In this document: piece by piece, positions 25,984 to 36,298 of the stretch
How the letters are laid out: the number at the start of each line of letters is the position of its first letter
How positions within the stretch are numbered: the stretch's first letter is position 1
From: Rhypophila decipiens
Lineage: Eukaryota > Ascomycota > Sordariomycetes > Sordariales > Naviculisporaceae
Direction: 5' to 3'
DNA length: 64,000 nucleotides
NCBI GenBank assembly: GCA_033297075.1
Contig: MU858087.1
Span: 62,001-126,000, forward strand
Position numbers and translations under genes: made by a program
The notes under the pieces: generated by a model
Told to the model about the DNA's origin: nothing
Seen by the model: the letters and a program-made list of their open reading frames with translations, nothing else
The model's database searches: none

Positions 25984-27377
25984 ATGGAGTTCACGTTGAG
26001 CAGCTGCTCCCACTCGGACTCTTCTCCCAAGCCGGCCACCGCGGCTGCGCTCGTCGGGCAGATGATCAAGCGGTCGCTGGTCCCGCCCAAGTGGAATGTC
26101 AGCGTCCGGGCCGTCACCATGTCTGAGCACCGAGAGGCGGCCTTGACACTGGCTCACGCCTTTGCTGCCGACGACTATGCCAAGTACCTGGTCGACCCCG
26201 GCATCTCGGCGGCCGAGGAAAAGTGGAAGCTGCATGTCGACATCATGACCTATGCCGTCGCTGCGCACTGTATCAATGGGCTTGTTACCACCATCGGCCC
26301 GGACTATGACAGTGTAGCTCTTTGGTATGTCTCCACTTCATGTTTCTTTCCTCTCCCCCTTTCTTTCCCCTTTACAAAGAATTGATTTCAGCGTTGTTCC
26401 GAAACAAACAAAAAACAAGATTTTACGCAAGAAAAAGCTAACCAAAAAGGGGAGGTTGGTTGGGATCGCGGGTGTGGTGTTGTTCTGGTTCAAAATGTTT
26501 GAAACAAACCAACCACTAAAACCCTGATTTCCTTAACCATTTACAAACCTTTCCCTCTTTTTCCCATTTTATAATGAAATAGGCTCCCACCGGGAAAAGA
26601 TCTAGACGGATGGTGGACTCTGTTCCGCAGCGGTCTGTGGCGTCTCAACTTTCAGCTCTCGAGAGAGGGCAGGAAGCGCTACTTTGACGAGATCTTGCCG
26701 CTCCTGCACGACACCAAGGCGGCCGTGCTCGGCGAGCGCGACCATGAGGCTTGGTACCTGGTCTATCTGGGGACCAAGCCGAACTCGCAGGGGAGAGGGT
26801 ATGCGAGGTCTTTGCTGGAGGATATGATTAGACGGGTGAGTTTTCTTTTTTTGGTTTTTTTCGTCGTCAGAAATCTCTACATTACTTTTTTTTTAGCAGG
26901 CAGCTAAGCAAGCAAAATTCATCAACTTCCGTTTCACCACAGGCTGATCGTGAAAACCGCCCCATCTACCTCGAGTCGAGCGCGCTGGCCAACAACGTCT
27001 ACTACGCAAAGTTCGGATTCGAGGTCAAGAAGGAGATTTACCTCCAGCGTGAACAGGCACCCATCCGCCTGTCGATCATGGTTCGCGAGCCTAGACGGGG
27101 CGGCGGCCAGCTGCCACCTAGCAGTGCCAGCAACACAATATCGTCGTCGTCGTCATCGTCGTCTCCGGTCCCTGTCTCTGTGGTGAGCTCCCCTAGTACC
27201 TCCTCTACGCCGTCATCTTCCCTCCCGTCGTCGTCGACAATGACCATGACCATCGCGGATTCTGCTTCGTCATCGTCATCGTCGCTGTCTTCGTTGGGGG
27301 TTGATGATCATGGTGATCATGGTGAAGGACGGGAAAAGGGGACTATCATGATTGCGGAGGAAATCAAGTACGCTTGA
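25984..27377 (+). CDS. GNAT-family N-acetyltransferase with Ser-rich tail
   Basis: Predicted acetyl-CoA-dependent N-acetyltransferase; the substrate is unknown. Exons are 25984-26324, 26583-26835 and 26943-27377, giving about 342 residues. The first intron is 258 nt, long for this window. The core has the GNAT pattern: an N-terminal helix region with HREAALTLAHAF, a central strand AWYLVYLGTKPNSQGRGYARSLL carrying the acetyl-CoA pyrophosphate-binding Q-G-R-G-Y-A (about residues 183-188), and then IYLESSALANNVYYAKFGFEV, typical of motif B. From about residue 250 the protein becomes a Ser/Thr/Pro-rich tail encoded by tcg/tca trinucleotide repeats, probably disordered and length-variable. Fungal relatives include toxin-resistance and uncharacterised acetyltransferases, and I cannot choose between them. 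The gene is convergent with RPA2. Confidence 0.85.
27131..27290 (+). repeat. coding trinucleotide repeats (poly-Ser)
   Basis: Runs of tcg/tca codons at about 27141-27170, 27215-27238 and 27262-27290 encode poly-Ser in the acetyltransferase tail. They stay in frame and are probably length-polymorphic. Confidence 0.7.
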
Positions 27378-28096
27378 ATGTCTGATCTGGCGACTGGGTG
27401 GAGATGAAGAGGTACTTATTGCAACTCAGATTGACAACACAGACAGAAAGGGGAAGGGTAGGGTGGATGTTACTATTTACATGCATGGGGGTACACTGTT
27501 GCGTTCGATTTCGATTCTTGCCTTCGTTTTTTTCCCCTGCTCTCCGTTCCCTTCCCGGAGACGAGAGAGGGGAACTGGATATCGTTTTTTTCTGGTTGGT
27601 GGGTTGATCAACTCAATCCTTTTTGTCTGATTTTTCGAGTTTGGCTCCTTGCTTTGCCGGCCTCCGGCTGCCACATCCAACATGTAGGCTATGAAACTTG
27701 TCAACGATTGGCTTTTCTCCCAATACTTTATCCTATACATTGCTTCAAGCCGTCCTCTGTTGGTTTCAAATACACACATGGTTGCCTAGCCAACGCAAGA
27801 CCATATCTGCTGGAGCATGAGATAGCGGTGTTCAGAAAGTTGATCGAGGCACTCCATGATCGCCGAAGCGATTAGAGTAAACACAAAGCAACGAGTTTCA
27901 TGTCACCCATCTTCACACAATAAAGAGACAGCCGATAGGGTCATGTCGGAAGAGGGTATAAGCCATCACTGTTAATCAGACAGTCGAAACTTGTATGCTA
28001 GACCTATAACTGCCAGCTTAGACATGGCCGCTCGAGATCCCCGTCTGCCATCCTGCTCAGGCGCGACAGAGATTCAGCCATATGGGCAACCACCGC
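27378..28096. other. convergent intergenic region
   Basis: Shared 3' region of the acetyltransferase (plus strand) and RPA2 (minus strand). It should hold both polyadenylation sites. No gene is supported. Confidence 0.45.
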
Positions 28097-29054
28097 TCAG
28101 TAGTCCAATATCGCCCACGTCTCGTCGTCCATAGTTGTATATACCAGGCCATTTTCTAGGAGGTTATCCGCAGCAGCCATGACATCCCGAACTGACATGC
28201 CAGTCCCGTTCGCAATCATGTTGAGATGGACACCCTCATTACCACCTGGCGTGGTGTTCAAAAAGTTGTACATGATCTGCGCATTCCGCGAGCAAGCCGC
28301 CACCCTCGCGCTGCTCCCTCCAGAACCAGCACCTCCATCAACAAACATATTGTCCCCGCCGTCACCGGCATTTGCTTGCTTTTGCTCTTGCCCTGTTGGG
28401 CCGCTTAGCATATTCTTGGTGATGCAGAGATGCACATACGTCGACTCGAGCATGTGGTAGCTAACCTCGTTGTAGTCATTAACAGCGCGCATAAAGTTGG
28501 CGCCGATGTGTTTCTTGTTGTTGAAGTTCTTGAGCCGCCCGTGGACGCGCACGTACGAGTCGAGACCGAACTTGGGCTCCATGTCTCCTGCCTTCTCGGC
28601 GTCGACCCATTTCTTGACGTCCATCGTGCCGGTGCCGTCGTCGATCCGGTAGGTGATGTTGGTCGTCTGCGGGCTGATGGACCGCACCTGGCCGACTACG
28701 GTCACTTGTGTGAGGGGCATGTTGTCGATTTTGATCTCGGCGCCTGGGTAGGGCTCATCGCCGCCGTCGATGAGCTGTTTGATGGTTACGGGTCGGAGGG
28801 ACTCGTCTGCGTAGACCTATGATAAGCACATGATTGGTTAGTGTCTGTTTTCTCCGGGAGAAAGAACCTGAGACACACCTTTTGTCCTCCTCCCTGACTA
28901 CCTTGTTGCGATCCCCCCACGAAGCCGCCGCCATCCTCGCCACCTTGTGCGCCAAAGCCTGTTCTTTGATAACCGCCGTATGCCGCTTCGAAATTGTGTT
29001 TACGTTAGTCAAATGTCACCAAGTCGACTTGGATGCGGGTTACCACTCACCCAT
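28097..29054 (-). CDS. RFA2: replication protein A 32 kDa subunit (RPA2/Rfa2)
   Basis: Middle subunit of the heterotrimeric single-stranded DNA-binding protein RPA, needed for replication, repair and checkpoint signalling in the nucleus. Exons are 29054-29051 (only ATGG), 28985-28879 and 28816-28097, giving about 276 residues, normal for the family. The Gly/Ser/Gln-rich N-terminus (AAYGGYQRTGFGAQGG...) matches the phosphorylated tail of RPA2. The OB-fold DNA-binding domain D spans about residues 45-170, with VTVVGQVRSI, YRIDDGTGTMDVKKW and YVRVHGRLKNF. A winged-helix protein-binding domain ends the protein (GVHLNMIANGTGMSVRDVM to DETWAILDY). The 4-nt first coding exon is inferred from the strong donor gtgagt directly after ATGG and from a ctaac branch with a gaag acceptor. 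It gives a start consistent with the family. Confidence 0.92.
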
Positions 29055-29248
29055 CTTTTCTGCTTTTGTTGCGACCGAGTGGTGTTTTTTCACGCTCTGC
29101 TTTCTTTTGTCGCCGAGCGGATTACTGCTCAATGGTAGAGTCTTTTCCCGTTCAAACAATGAAGGAGCAGTTATGCAGAGTTGGTATGATGGTGCAATGA
29201 TGTTGTTCAGGTTGATGCGGGGCGGGTGGTGAATAAAGTGGAAAAGGG

Positions 29249-29270
29249 AGACGCGTCTGGTCGACGCGCT
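29249..29270 (-). promoter_or_regulatory. possible MCB-type cell-cycle element upstream of RPA2
   Basis: acgcgt at 29251-29256 and a second gacgcg at about 29263-29268 lie about 200 bp upstream of the RPA2 start. ACGCGT is the MluI cell-cycle box bound by MBF in yeasts, where replication genes including RFA subunits are G1/S-regulated. Function here is inference from position and sequence only. Confidence 0.35.
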
Positions 29271-29971
29271 TGGGTGATTTTAATGAAGCAAGCACTCAAC
29301 ACGAACCCCGCACAGTTGCACCAAACAGTGGGGGCGGATATGCAAATACGGTACGTACACATCAATCGTACAATACGACTTCCAAACGTATCCTGAGATT
29401 CCTCACAGACTTCCAGGTTCCTGCCGACTGATGATGGCCTCATCCGCAAACCATCCGGAACCCTAAAAACTCTCTTGTAACTTTTGTATGGCAGCGATGT
29501 ACCTTAAAGCCACATGTTAGTGAACTCTAAATCTTCCATATTAAACCGCGCGCAAGCCACAGCTGCACTATCGCAAAAGAAAAAACGTCCTGCATGGGTT
29601 CAAGCGGTACCTCCGCCCGGGACCTCGGAATCCATCACAACCAGCCACAGCTCCTGGGCCCGCCAATTTCAGCCCGGCCGGGGAACCAACACAACCTAAC
29701 GCAGCGCAGATCATTTTCTTCCTCGCACAATTCCCGTGACGACTGACCGGCCGCCGCCCACTCCTCGCCCCCGCCCTTGCACGATACACATTGGCAAGTA
29801 TCAGTCGACGGCATCAGCCATTTACTTTAAGCAGGTGCCTGCCCAACTACGAAGTCAAATGTCTGTCCTCTGCACACCGTCTTCTTGGTCTGTCATACTA
29901 TTACATGCTCGTTCATTTTCGGGTCAGATTTCTCTCCAGATTAACGTTGTTGGCTGCCCGGCAGGAGCTAC
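29271..29971. other. intergenic, no gene seen
   Basis: Lies upstream of RPA2 and downstream of the EthD-like gene. It contains RPA2 upstream DNA and the EthD-like gene's 3' region. No coding signal beyond short overlapping frames. Confidence 0.4.
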
Positions 29972-30760
29972 CTACAACTTGTCAACCAGCACAGTTTCTC
30001 TCCCGGCAATACCCACGCATCCCGTCCCATCCAACGAACTCGGCAGCTGACCAAGAAGCTCCGTACCTGCCTCATCAGCAAAGAAGCTTGTGGCAGCTTC
30101 TTCGTGCTTGAACCAGTACTGCTCCGTCACACCCATAACCCCCCACTCGCAGCTGATGAACGGAGTGCCCTGGAACACCTCGTGCGGATCTGACGGCCCC
30201 ACATCACGGTTGATGACATATCTCAGGAGGTCAGTTCCAGCACCGATCTTGCTAATAGCTTCGACCCTCTGTGCTACCTCCTGGTCTGTCAAGGCGGGGT
30301 CTCGGCTGCTCTTGTGAGTCTTGTCTGCCCTTGGGATGTAAACGAACATCATATAACTTGAATCTTGCTCGATGATGCTGTTGGCAGTAGCTGAGTCGAA
30401 AGTGGACTCCCCAGCAACTTGGCAAATGGAGGCCAGGCTGGGCGGCTCGGTAAAGATGTGCTTGCCAGCATTGGCCCGATAGCCTTCCGACTTGAGGGTC
30501 GAGGAGAGGTCATCGATGCTAGACCATAGCAAGATGGCCTGCGAGTCCCAGGTTGACTTGTCTGTGCCGAAAAGGGAGATTTTGGGCTTTGGGATTGCTA
30601 GAATCTGTCGATAGCCTAGCAATGGTGGTGTCTTTTCGGCAGAGGCTTTGGTGATGGCTGCGTGCGCCACGCTGAACTCGTGGGCGAATTCCTCATCTGA
30701 GAACCCCTTTATCCTCTCCCCGGCCAGACACATCTTGATTTGTTTGGGATTGTTGGCCAT
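29972..30760 (-). CDS. EthD-like dimeric alpha/beta-barrel protein
   Basis: Single-exon gene of 262 residues starting MANNPKQIKMCLAG. The fold appears to be two ferredoxin-like halves. The first has a GFSDEEFAHEFSVAHAAI segment and GYRQILAIP; the second has TGLLRY-like DLLRYVINRDV and a closing FFADEAGTELLG. This arrangement recalls fungal EthD-domain proteins, small cofactor-poor proteins often found near polyketide or aromatic-degradation genes. I could not see invariant catalytic residues, so the assignment is a fold-level guess and the substrate is unknown. No signal peptide or membrane segment is seen. The truncated polyketide synthase lies 2 kb away on the other strand, so a common origin is possible but not shown. 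Confidence 0.6.
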   Translation of the reverse strand: MANNPKQIKMCLAGERIKGFSDEEFAHEFSVAHAAITKASAEKTPPLLGYRQILAIPKPKISLFGTDKSTWDSQAILLWSSIDDLSSTLKSEGYRANAGKHIFTEPPSLASICQVAGESTFDSATANSIIEQDSSYMMFVYIPRADKTHKSSRDPALTDQEVAQRVEAISKIGAGTDLLRYVINRDVGPSDPHEVFQGTPFISCEWGVMGVTEQYWFKHEEAATSFFADEAGTELLGQLPSSLDGTGCVGIAGRETVLVDKL

Positions 30761-32737
30761 CGTCTAGAATCTCTGCGTGATTTCTGGGCAATGTGGTCGA
30801 TCAGACAACCAAGGACAGAAAAGGAGCTTGTAGGCTTCTATCCACCTCATCAAGTACGGGTGGATGAGCAAGGTAAGAGAAGAGCGTGTACTTCCAGAGC
30901 TGTACGGCTACACGGCGGGATGGGCGAAAATGCTCTGACTTGTTACATATATCGTACTCTACAAACATAGCTGCAGGGCTGGCGTAGTACTGCAGATGTG
31001 GCCAAGACTCGGAGGCTTACCAACTTGGTCTTATCACACTCGATGTTCTCCTCGTCCCGTCAGTATATTTGGCCCGACTTCCATCTGGGGGACCAGTGCA
31101 ATACCCATGCATTATGATAAAAGCCTGAAGGTACCTACTCATATTTTATGCACCCTATCTACCTTGGGCAGGGAACCGATAGACAAGGCAAACAGGGCGA
31201 GCCAACACATTTTAGATACGGATACGGAAATCTCATCAGTTAGGTAACAACACACCACGAAAGCATCGGCTTGACCACCTTCTATGCTTAGGGATATCCT
31301 CGGTGGGATGCAAGCCCAGAGCAACTCTTAATGTTCTACCCCTTTATTGGACCCGTACTCAAATAATGCGCCAAGGTAAAAGGGTCTTTTGGTAGGTACT
31401 TGGATTCTTAGTGTAGTCATGATACGCATGTACACCGCATAACTGTGTGGCCATTTTTGCTCGGCCACCCTTAGACGGAGTACGGCCTCCTGATTTGCTC
31501 GTTGAGATTTCAACTTTAATCCGATGACTTAGTAGTCCTCACTATAGTATGTGACAATTGTACTTTGGTTGCCGTCGAGCTCTTGTACTGTTCCCTAGGT
31601 AGCGTGGTGATGATTCCAAAGGTGTGAAATATATGTATGCATCTCGGTTGTATTACCTACATATTCTACTTGTTTTATATGTAGAACAGGAGGAAACAAC
31701 GTCCCGTCCCTTCCCGTCCATATACAGAGTCCGGCAGCAAAATATAACAACCTCTACTATGAATTTCATCTCATCATCTCTCGGCTTCCATCCTATATAC
31801 CCTAGGGGTAATGGCTTTTTTTGTTGCTCTTCTATTTCCCCCCTTTTGAAAATCTCCCCTCCTTGTTCGTTAGGTACGGAGTGTACCGTGTATCCGTACA
31901 CATACGTACCCCTATTTTACAGACCCTGGGAGGCTGGGACCCGCCCGCATGGTTCTCGCCGCCCGGCCCGTTCCTCGTCAAGCGACCGTCGTCAAGACCC
32001 ACACGGCGGCGTTACGTCATCCGATGCCCCTCCCCCGTGCAATGAAACGCCGGTATCCGTTGTCATAGCATTGCCAAGAGACGTCGTATTCTATCCGTAC
32101 ACTGTCCCTATACGGGCATGGGAAGATACATATCAATCATACATGTAGTAGACCACCTCCCTCCATCCCTTAACTGCAACCTAAACAAACAACGGGATTA
32201 ACAAAGGGACAAGGAAGATAAAGTAGCCTTTGAGTATCTATTCCACCATTGTACACCGCCCAGGAAGCATATTGAATCTCACCGCCAAGTTTCCACTGCC
32301 GGCCAGAAGGTGGTGTGCACATCAAGTCTCCGATCCGAGAGCAGAAGCGCTGGCGTAATTTGTACTCATCTTTTGCGCACTAATCCCCTGCCAAGTTGCA
32401 GTGTCGTATGCGGATATACCATACGGGATTCTTTGGAATCAGTATGAGTAACGGGCTTTTGAATAGTATCCCCCTTTCCGCATTGGGCACTTTAGAGAAT
32501 GTAGCCGAAGACAAGCCCTTTAATTGGTTCCGACTAATAGCTGTGCCGCGTATATGAATGTGTAAGTGATGTGGCATTGGTCGGGTTATGATCAAACGAG
32601 AATAGCACTAATACAACTAAAGTTGACCTGCGTAGATTTTTTCCCACACCGGCCTGCCTACCACGGCGATACATCTCGTTCATGATGCGGGTTGCAACAT
32701 CTTCACCCTATCCGAGCAACTTGAAGGGCTGTGTTGG
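30761..32737. other. intergenic between EthD-like gene and PKS fragment
   Basis: About 2 kb with divergent orientation. Short open frames (up to 174 codons) show no PKS or other motif. tacggagta-type motifs occur near 31475 and 31873. If a longer PKS gene once lay here, its KS, AT and most of its DH sequence are no longer recognisable. An open frame continuous with the PKS fragment begins after a TAG at 32633, but I see no convincing homology before about 32780. Confidence 0.45.
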
Positions 32738-34661
32738 ATGCTGCTTTGCACGCACCAGTTCTTTTCTTCACCAGAGAAGACTGCTAACGGGGACATTCGG
32801 CTACTCTTTTGTCTCGGGGGGATCCAGGTCTTCAAGGCCGCGGCTACCACCTCGGGTCTGACCCTGGCGCGGATCAAATATATCGATAAAGACCGGTTCT
32901 CGGTGACCTTGTCGGACAAGTCAACAGGCGCGATGATTGCCACCGTGTCTGAGGCTCAGCTTCGCCCCTGGAAGCATCCTGTCACCGGGGGTGACTTGTA
33001 CAGACTGGAATGGACCGAATCCCGAATTGCGCCCGGCACGAGTAGATTGAGCAGTGGTACTGACAAGATTGTTCGCATATAAAATTCTCGGCATGTCGAT
33101 TCAGGAGAAGTCAGTCACGCTGTCCATGAAGCCCTGGCTGAGGCTCTCGGCGCGGTGCATGAGTGGAGGGCCGCAAGATCATCTGGCTCTGATGATGCTC
33201 GCCGCCTGGTCTTTGTGACTGAGAAAGCGACTTGGATTGGCAATACTGATTCAGAATCCGACGTTGACCTCGCAGCTGCCGCAGTCTGGGGATTTGTGCG
33301 CTCCGCTCAAGCGGAGTTTGGTGGCGACCGGGTCGTTCTGGTTGATCTTGACGGCTCGACAGAATCAGAAGATGCCCTCTTGGATGCACTTGCCTCGGGA
33401 GAAGAAGTCGTGTCTTTGCGTGGTGGGAAGATGATGATTCCGAAGCTGCAAAAGCAGCCTCGAGTTACCGAGACTCCCCAACCGATGCCACTAGATATCA
33501 ATGGAACTGTCTTGATCACCGGTGGCACAGGTGGACTTGGTGCCATTCTGAGTCGAGATCTTGTTCACAATCAGGGGGCCAAGAACCTCCTTTTGGTCAG
33601 CCGGTCCGGGATGGAGGCATCGGGGGTGGTGCGCGAGCTTTATGACGAGCTCAAGAGTGCAGGGGCAACAGTGTGTGTCGAAGCATGCGACGTTGGTGAC
33701 CGTTCTCAGCTGGCGGCCCTATTTCAACGCCACGACCAAACCGGCCTACCCCCCATCACCGCAGTAATCCACTGCGCGGGCGTGGTCGACGACGCAGTCC
33801 TGGGCTCTCAGGCTCCAGAGCGAATGGCTCGTGTTATGCGCCCCAAGGTCGATGCCGCATGGAACCTTCACACACTGGTCCCGGATTCTGTGCGCTCCTT
33901 CATCTTGTTCTCGTCATATGTCAGTGTCGTCGGAAACGAGGGTCAAGCGGCCTACACCGGAGCCAACGCCTTCCTTGACGCCCTCGCCCGGTTCTGGGTT
34001 TCCCGTCGTCTTCCCGCATTGTCTCTGGCTTGGGGACCGTGGAAGAATGATGGCGGCATGGCTGCCCAGAACAAGCTGCTCCAAGTCGAAGTTCCACCAC
34101 GCATTCGCAACGCTGAGGCATTTACGGACCAGCAAGGCCTGGCTCTGCTTTACAAAGCTTTGGAGATGCAAACCACCAGGCCACAAGAGGCCGTTCTTGT
34201 GCCTCTGCTTTTGCGGGGGCCGTTCCCGCTGGTGCAATTGCCAATCGACAAGGGCCGTGGGTCCAGATCCAAAAAGAGCACCGGTAAGAGTGCGTTATGG
34301 CTTGGAAAACTCGCTGCAGTTCCCTTTGAAGAACATCACGACACTTTGCTGGCCCTGGTGAGGAATGAGATCGCCGCGGTGCTGGGATACCAGGGACAAG
34401 AGCTGCCAGATAAGCCATTTGTCGACCTCGGGTTTGATTCTTTTACCTCGGTCATGCTCACCAACAGATTGAGGGTCCTGACTGGTTTCAGTTCACTTCC
34501 TGTCACCCTCGCGCTTGATCACGACACTCCCCAGGCGCTGGTGCAGCACCTTCTCTCTCGCATCCAAGCCGAGTCAGAACGCGAGGTCGACTACTTTGAC
34601 GATGCAGATGACGCATCCGCCACATCCAACGGCACCGACCCTGCTGCTAGCGATCGTGATA

Positions 34662-34692
<31 letters not shown>

Positions 34693-35698
34693 TGAAAAGA
34701 AATCCAATGTATCGCCGAGCGCAGTCAGTACCGCAGCCCTCCAAGGCCACGACGACCTCGATCCCGAGGTATTCCGAGGCCTGGCCACAATCCACCGACG
34801 ACTCGCACTAATGGAGCAGTACACGGCAGCAGCAACTCTCCTAGCCTCGGCCGCGCTCGCAATGCCAACCTTTCCCAAGTCCGGGACGAGTTTGTCCAGC
34901 TACGCGGCAGAACCTCAACGCCTGGCGACGGCAGCTGGACCATCATCATCATCATCCTCGCCGCCAGTCATCTTCATCGCGCCCTTCTTCCCGCGCATCG
35001 AAATCGAGGGAATTGGTCTGAGCGTATACAGCAACCTGGCATCGTCCATGGCCGGACGGCGAGACATCTTTGAGCTTCCACACCCAAGCGTCCAAGCCGT
35101 CCCGCAAGACCTCGACACACCGGCCGAGCTCCATCTCAGCACCATCCGGAACCACTTCTCTGACGACAACACAAAAGAAATCATCCTGGCGGGCTACTCG
35201 GCCGGTGGAGCGGTCGCATACGCCGTCGCCTCCAAACTCTGCAAACAACAACAACCGAAACTAGCAGGCTTCGTCCTGCTAGACACATACCTGACCATGA
35301 CAGGGCAAAATGATCCGGACTGGCTAAACGCCCTCCCAGCCGAGGCCCTCATCTCCCGACTTCAAGGCAGTGGTAATACCCAAAATCTAGTCAACGACCT
35401 AGACCAAGCCCTAGCAAAAGTAGGCGGCTACTTCGGCACCCTACGAGACTGGGACGCAGACCTGCACCCCCTGCCGGACTCGCTCCCCACGCTGTTTATC
35501 CGTGCCCGCGATCCATCCGACAAGATGCCACTGGACCCCCCGGACACCTGGCGGCCCCAGTGGAAGTGCGCCGGCTGCCGCACGGTGGATGTCCCGGGAT
35601 CTCATCTGGCGCTGTTGGACAAGCGGTTTGCGCCCGCTATTGCTGCCGAGATACTACGCTGGGCGATGGAGGAAGTGGAAACCAGCAGAAAGGAGTAA
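32738..35698 (+). CDS. truncated bacterial-type modular polyketide synthase (DH remnant-KR-ACP-TE)
   Basis: This resembles the terminal module of a bacterial modular type I PKS. Reading left to right: the tail of a dehydratase domain and the DH-to-KR linker, with LRPW and LYRLEWTE as in bacterial modules (about 32780-33040). Next is a ketoreductase (about 33170-34080) with GGTGGLG (33521-33541), a VDD motif suggestive of B-type stereochemistry, and the Lys, Ser, Tyr and Asn active-site residues (RPK, LFSS, AAYTGAN). An acyl carrier domain follows, with DLGFDS (phosphopantetheine Ser codon at 34439). After a Ser-rich linker comes a thioesterase with GYSAGG (Ser codon near 35198), DTY and GSHLALLD. 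KS, AT and most of DH are absent. The frame is interrupted by TAA at 33080-33082; removing a possible 48-nt intron (33057-33104) would give about 970 residues from the ATG at 32738. It could be a pseudogene, a re-purposed KR-ACP-TE protein, or a mis-assembled larger gene. Confidence 0.75.
33057..33104 (+). other. possible 48-nt intron covering an in-frame stop
   Basis: A gtactg donor at 33057 and a ttcag acceptor at 33100-33104 would remove exactly 16 codons, including the TAA at 33080, and keep the frame. There is no good branch site, so splicing is uncertain. The alternative is a genuine nonsense mutation. Without splicing, the first downstream in-frame ATG (about 33431) would delete the N-terminal half of the ketoreductase. 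Confidence 0.4.
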
Positions 35699-36298
35699 TT
35701 AATGGAGGAAAGAGAGTAAAAAGTGTCAATAGGAAGCTTTTGTGTTGGCGCCTAATAACAGGCACTAGTCCTCTCATATATACATGTAGGTACTACTTTT
35801 ATTAGAATAAATGCCTTTACTGGCTAGAATAAATGCCTCTATATAAGAAATTGAAATTGGAGTATTGGACTAGTACCTGTATATGAGAGTAGTGGTCCCT
35901 GAATATTAGGCGCCTTTGTGTTTGGGAATGAATCCTGTTTTCGCTACTTGCGTTCGCCCCATCCATGCTAATACAAGTATCTGATCGGGTTTGGTTGTTT
36001 GAAACCTCATTATCGTACAAAAATCCGAGAACAAGGTTGTGGCGACCTTGGGTAAAAGAAAGTGGGTGTGCATCAAGAAAAAAAAGAATTTGGACAATTA
36101 AAACAAAAAGTGCAATGCATATATATGCTACATAGGTATCGATGCTGCTCCAAATCGCTTGTCACTCAAAATACATTCCAACATTGACACATGGACCTTG
36201 GCAGCATCATGAGGTCATAGTCATGCAAATGCTGAGGGAGGTCCTTCGCCAGGATGGATGCTCCCCTGAACCCCAAAAATAACGCCGTCAAAGTCGCC
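35699..36298. other. convergent intergenic region carrying a MITE
   Basis: Lies between the 3' ends of the PKS fragment and TAO3. Apart from the MITE at 35738-35922, only AT-rich 3' flanking sequence is visible. Confidence 0.5.
35738..35922. mobile_element. MITE with 8-bp target-site duplication (hAT-like)
   Basis: A 169-bp element (35746-35914) begins ggcgcctaata and ends tattaggcgcc. The terminal inverted repeats extend imperfectly for about 45 bp: the left arm runs to ctctcatatatacatgtagg, the right arm from cctgtatatgagag. Both ends are flanked by the same 8 bases, tttgtgtt (35738-35745 and 35915-35922), the duplication size expected of hAT-superfamily transposition. The interior is AT-rich and non-coding, with two copies of the 15-base run tagaataaatgcctt/tagaataaatgcctc. 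No transposase is present, so it must have moved in trans. Confidence 0.8.
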
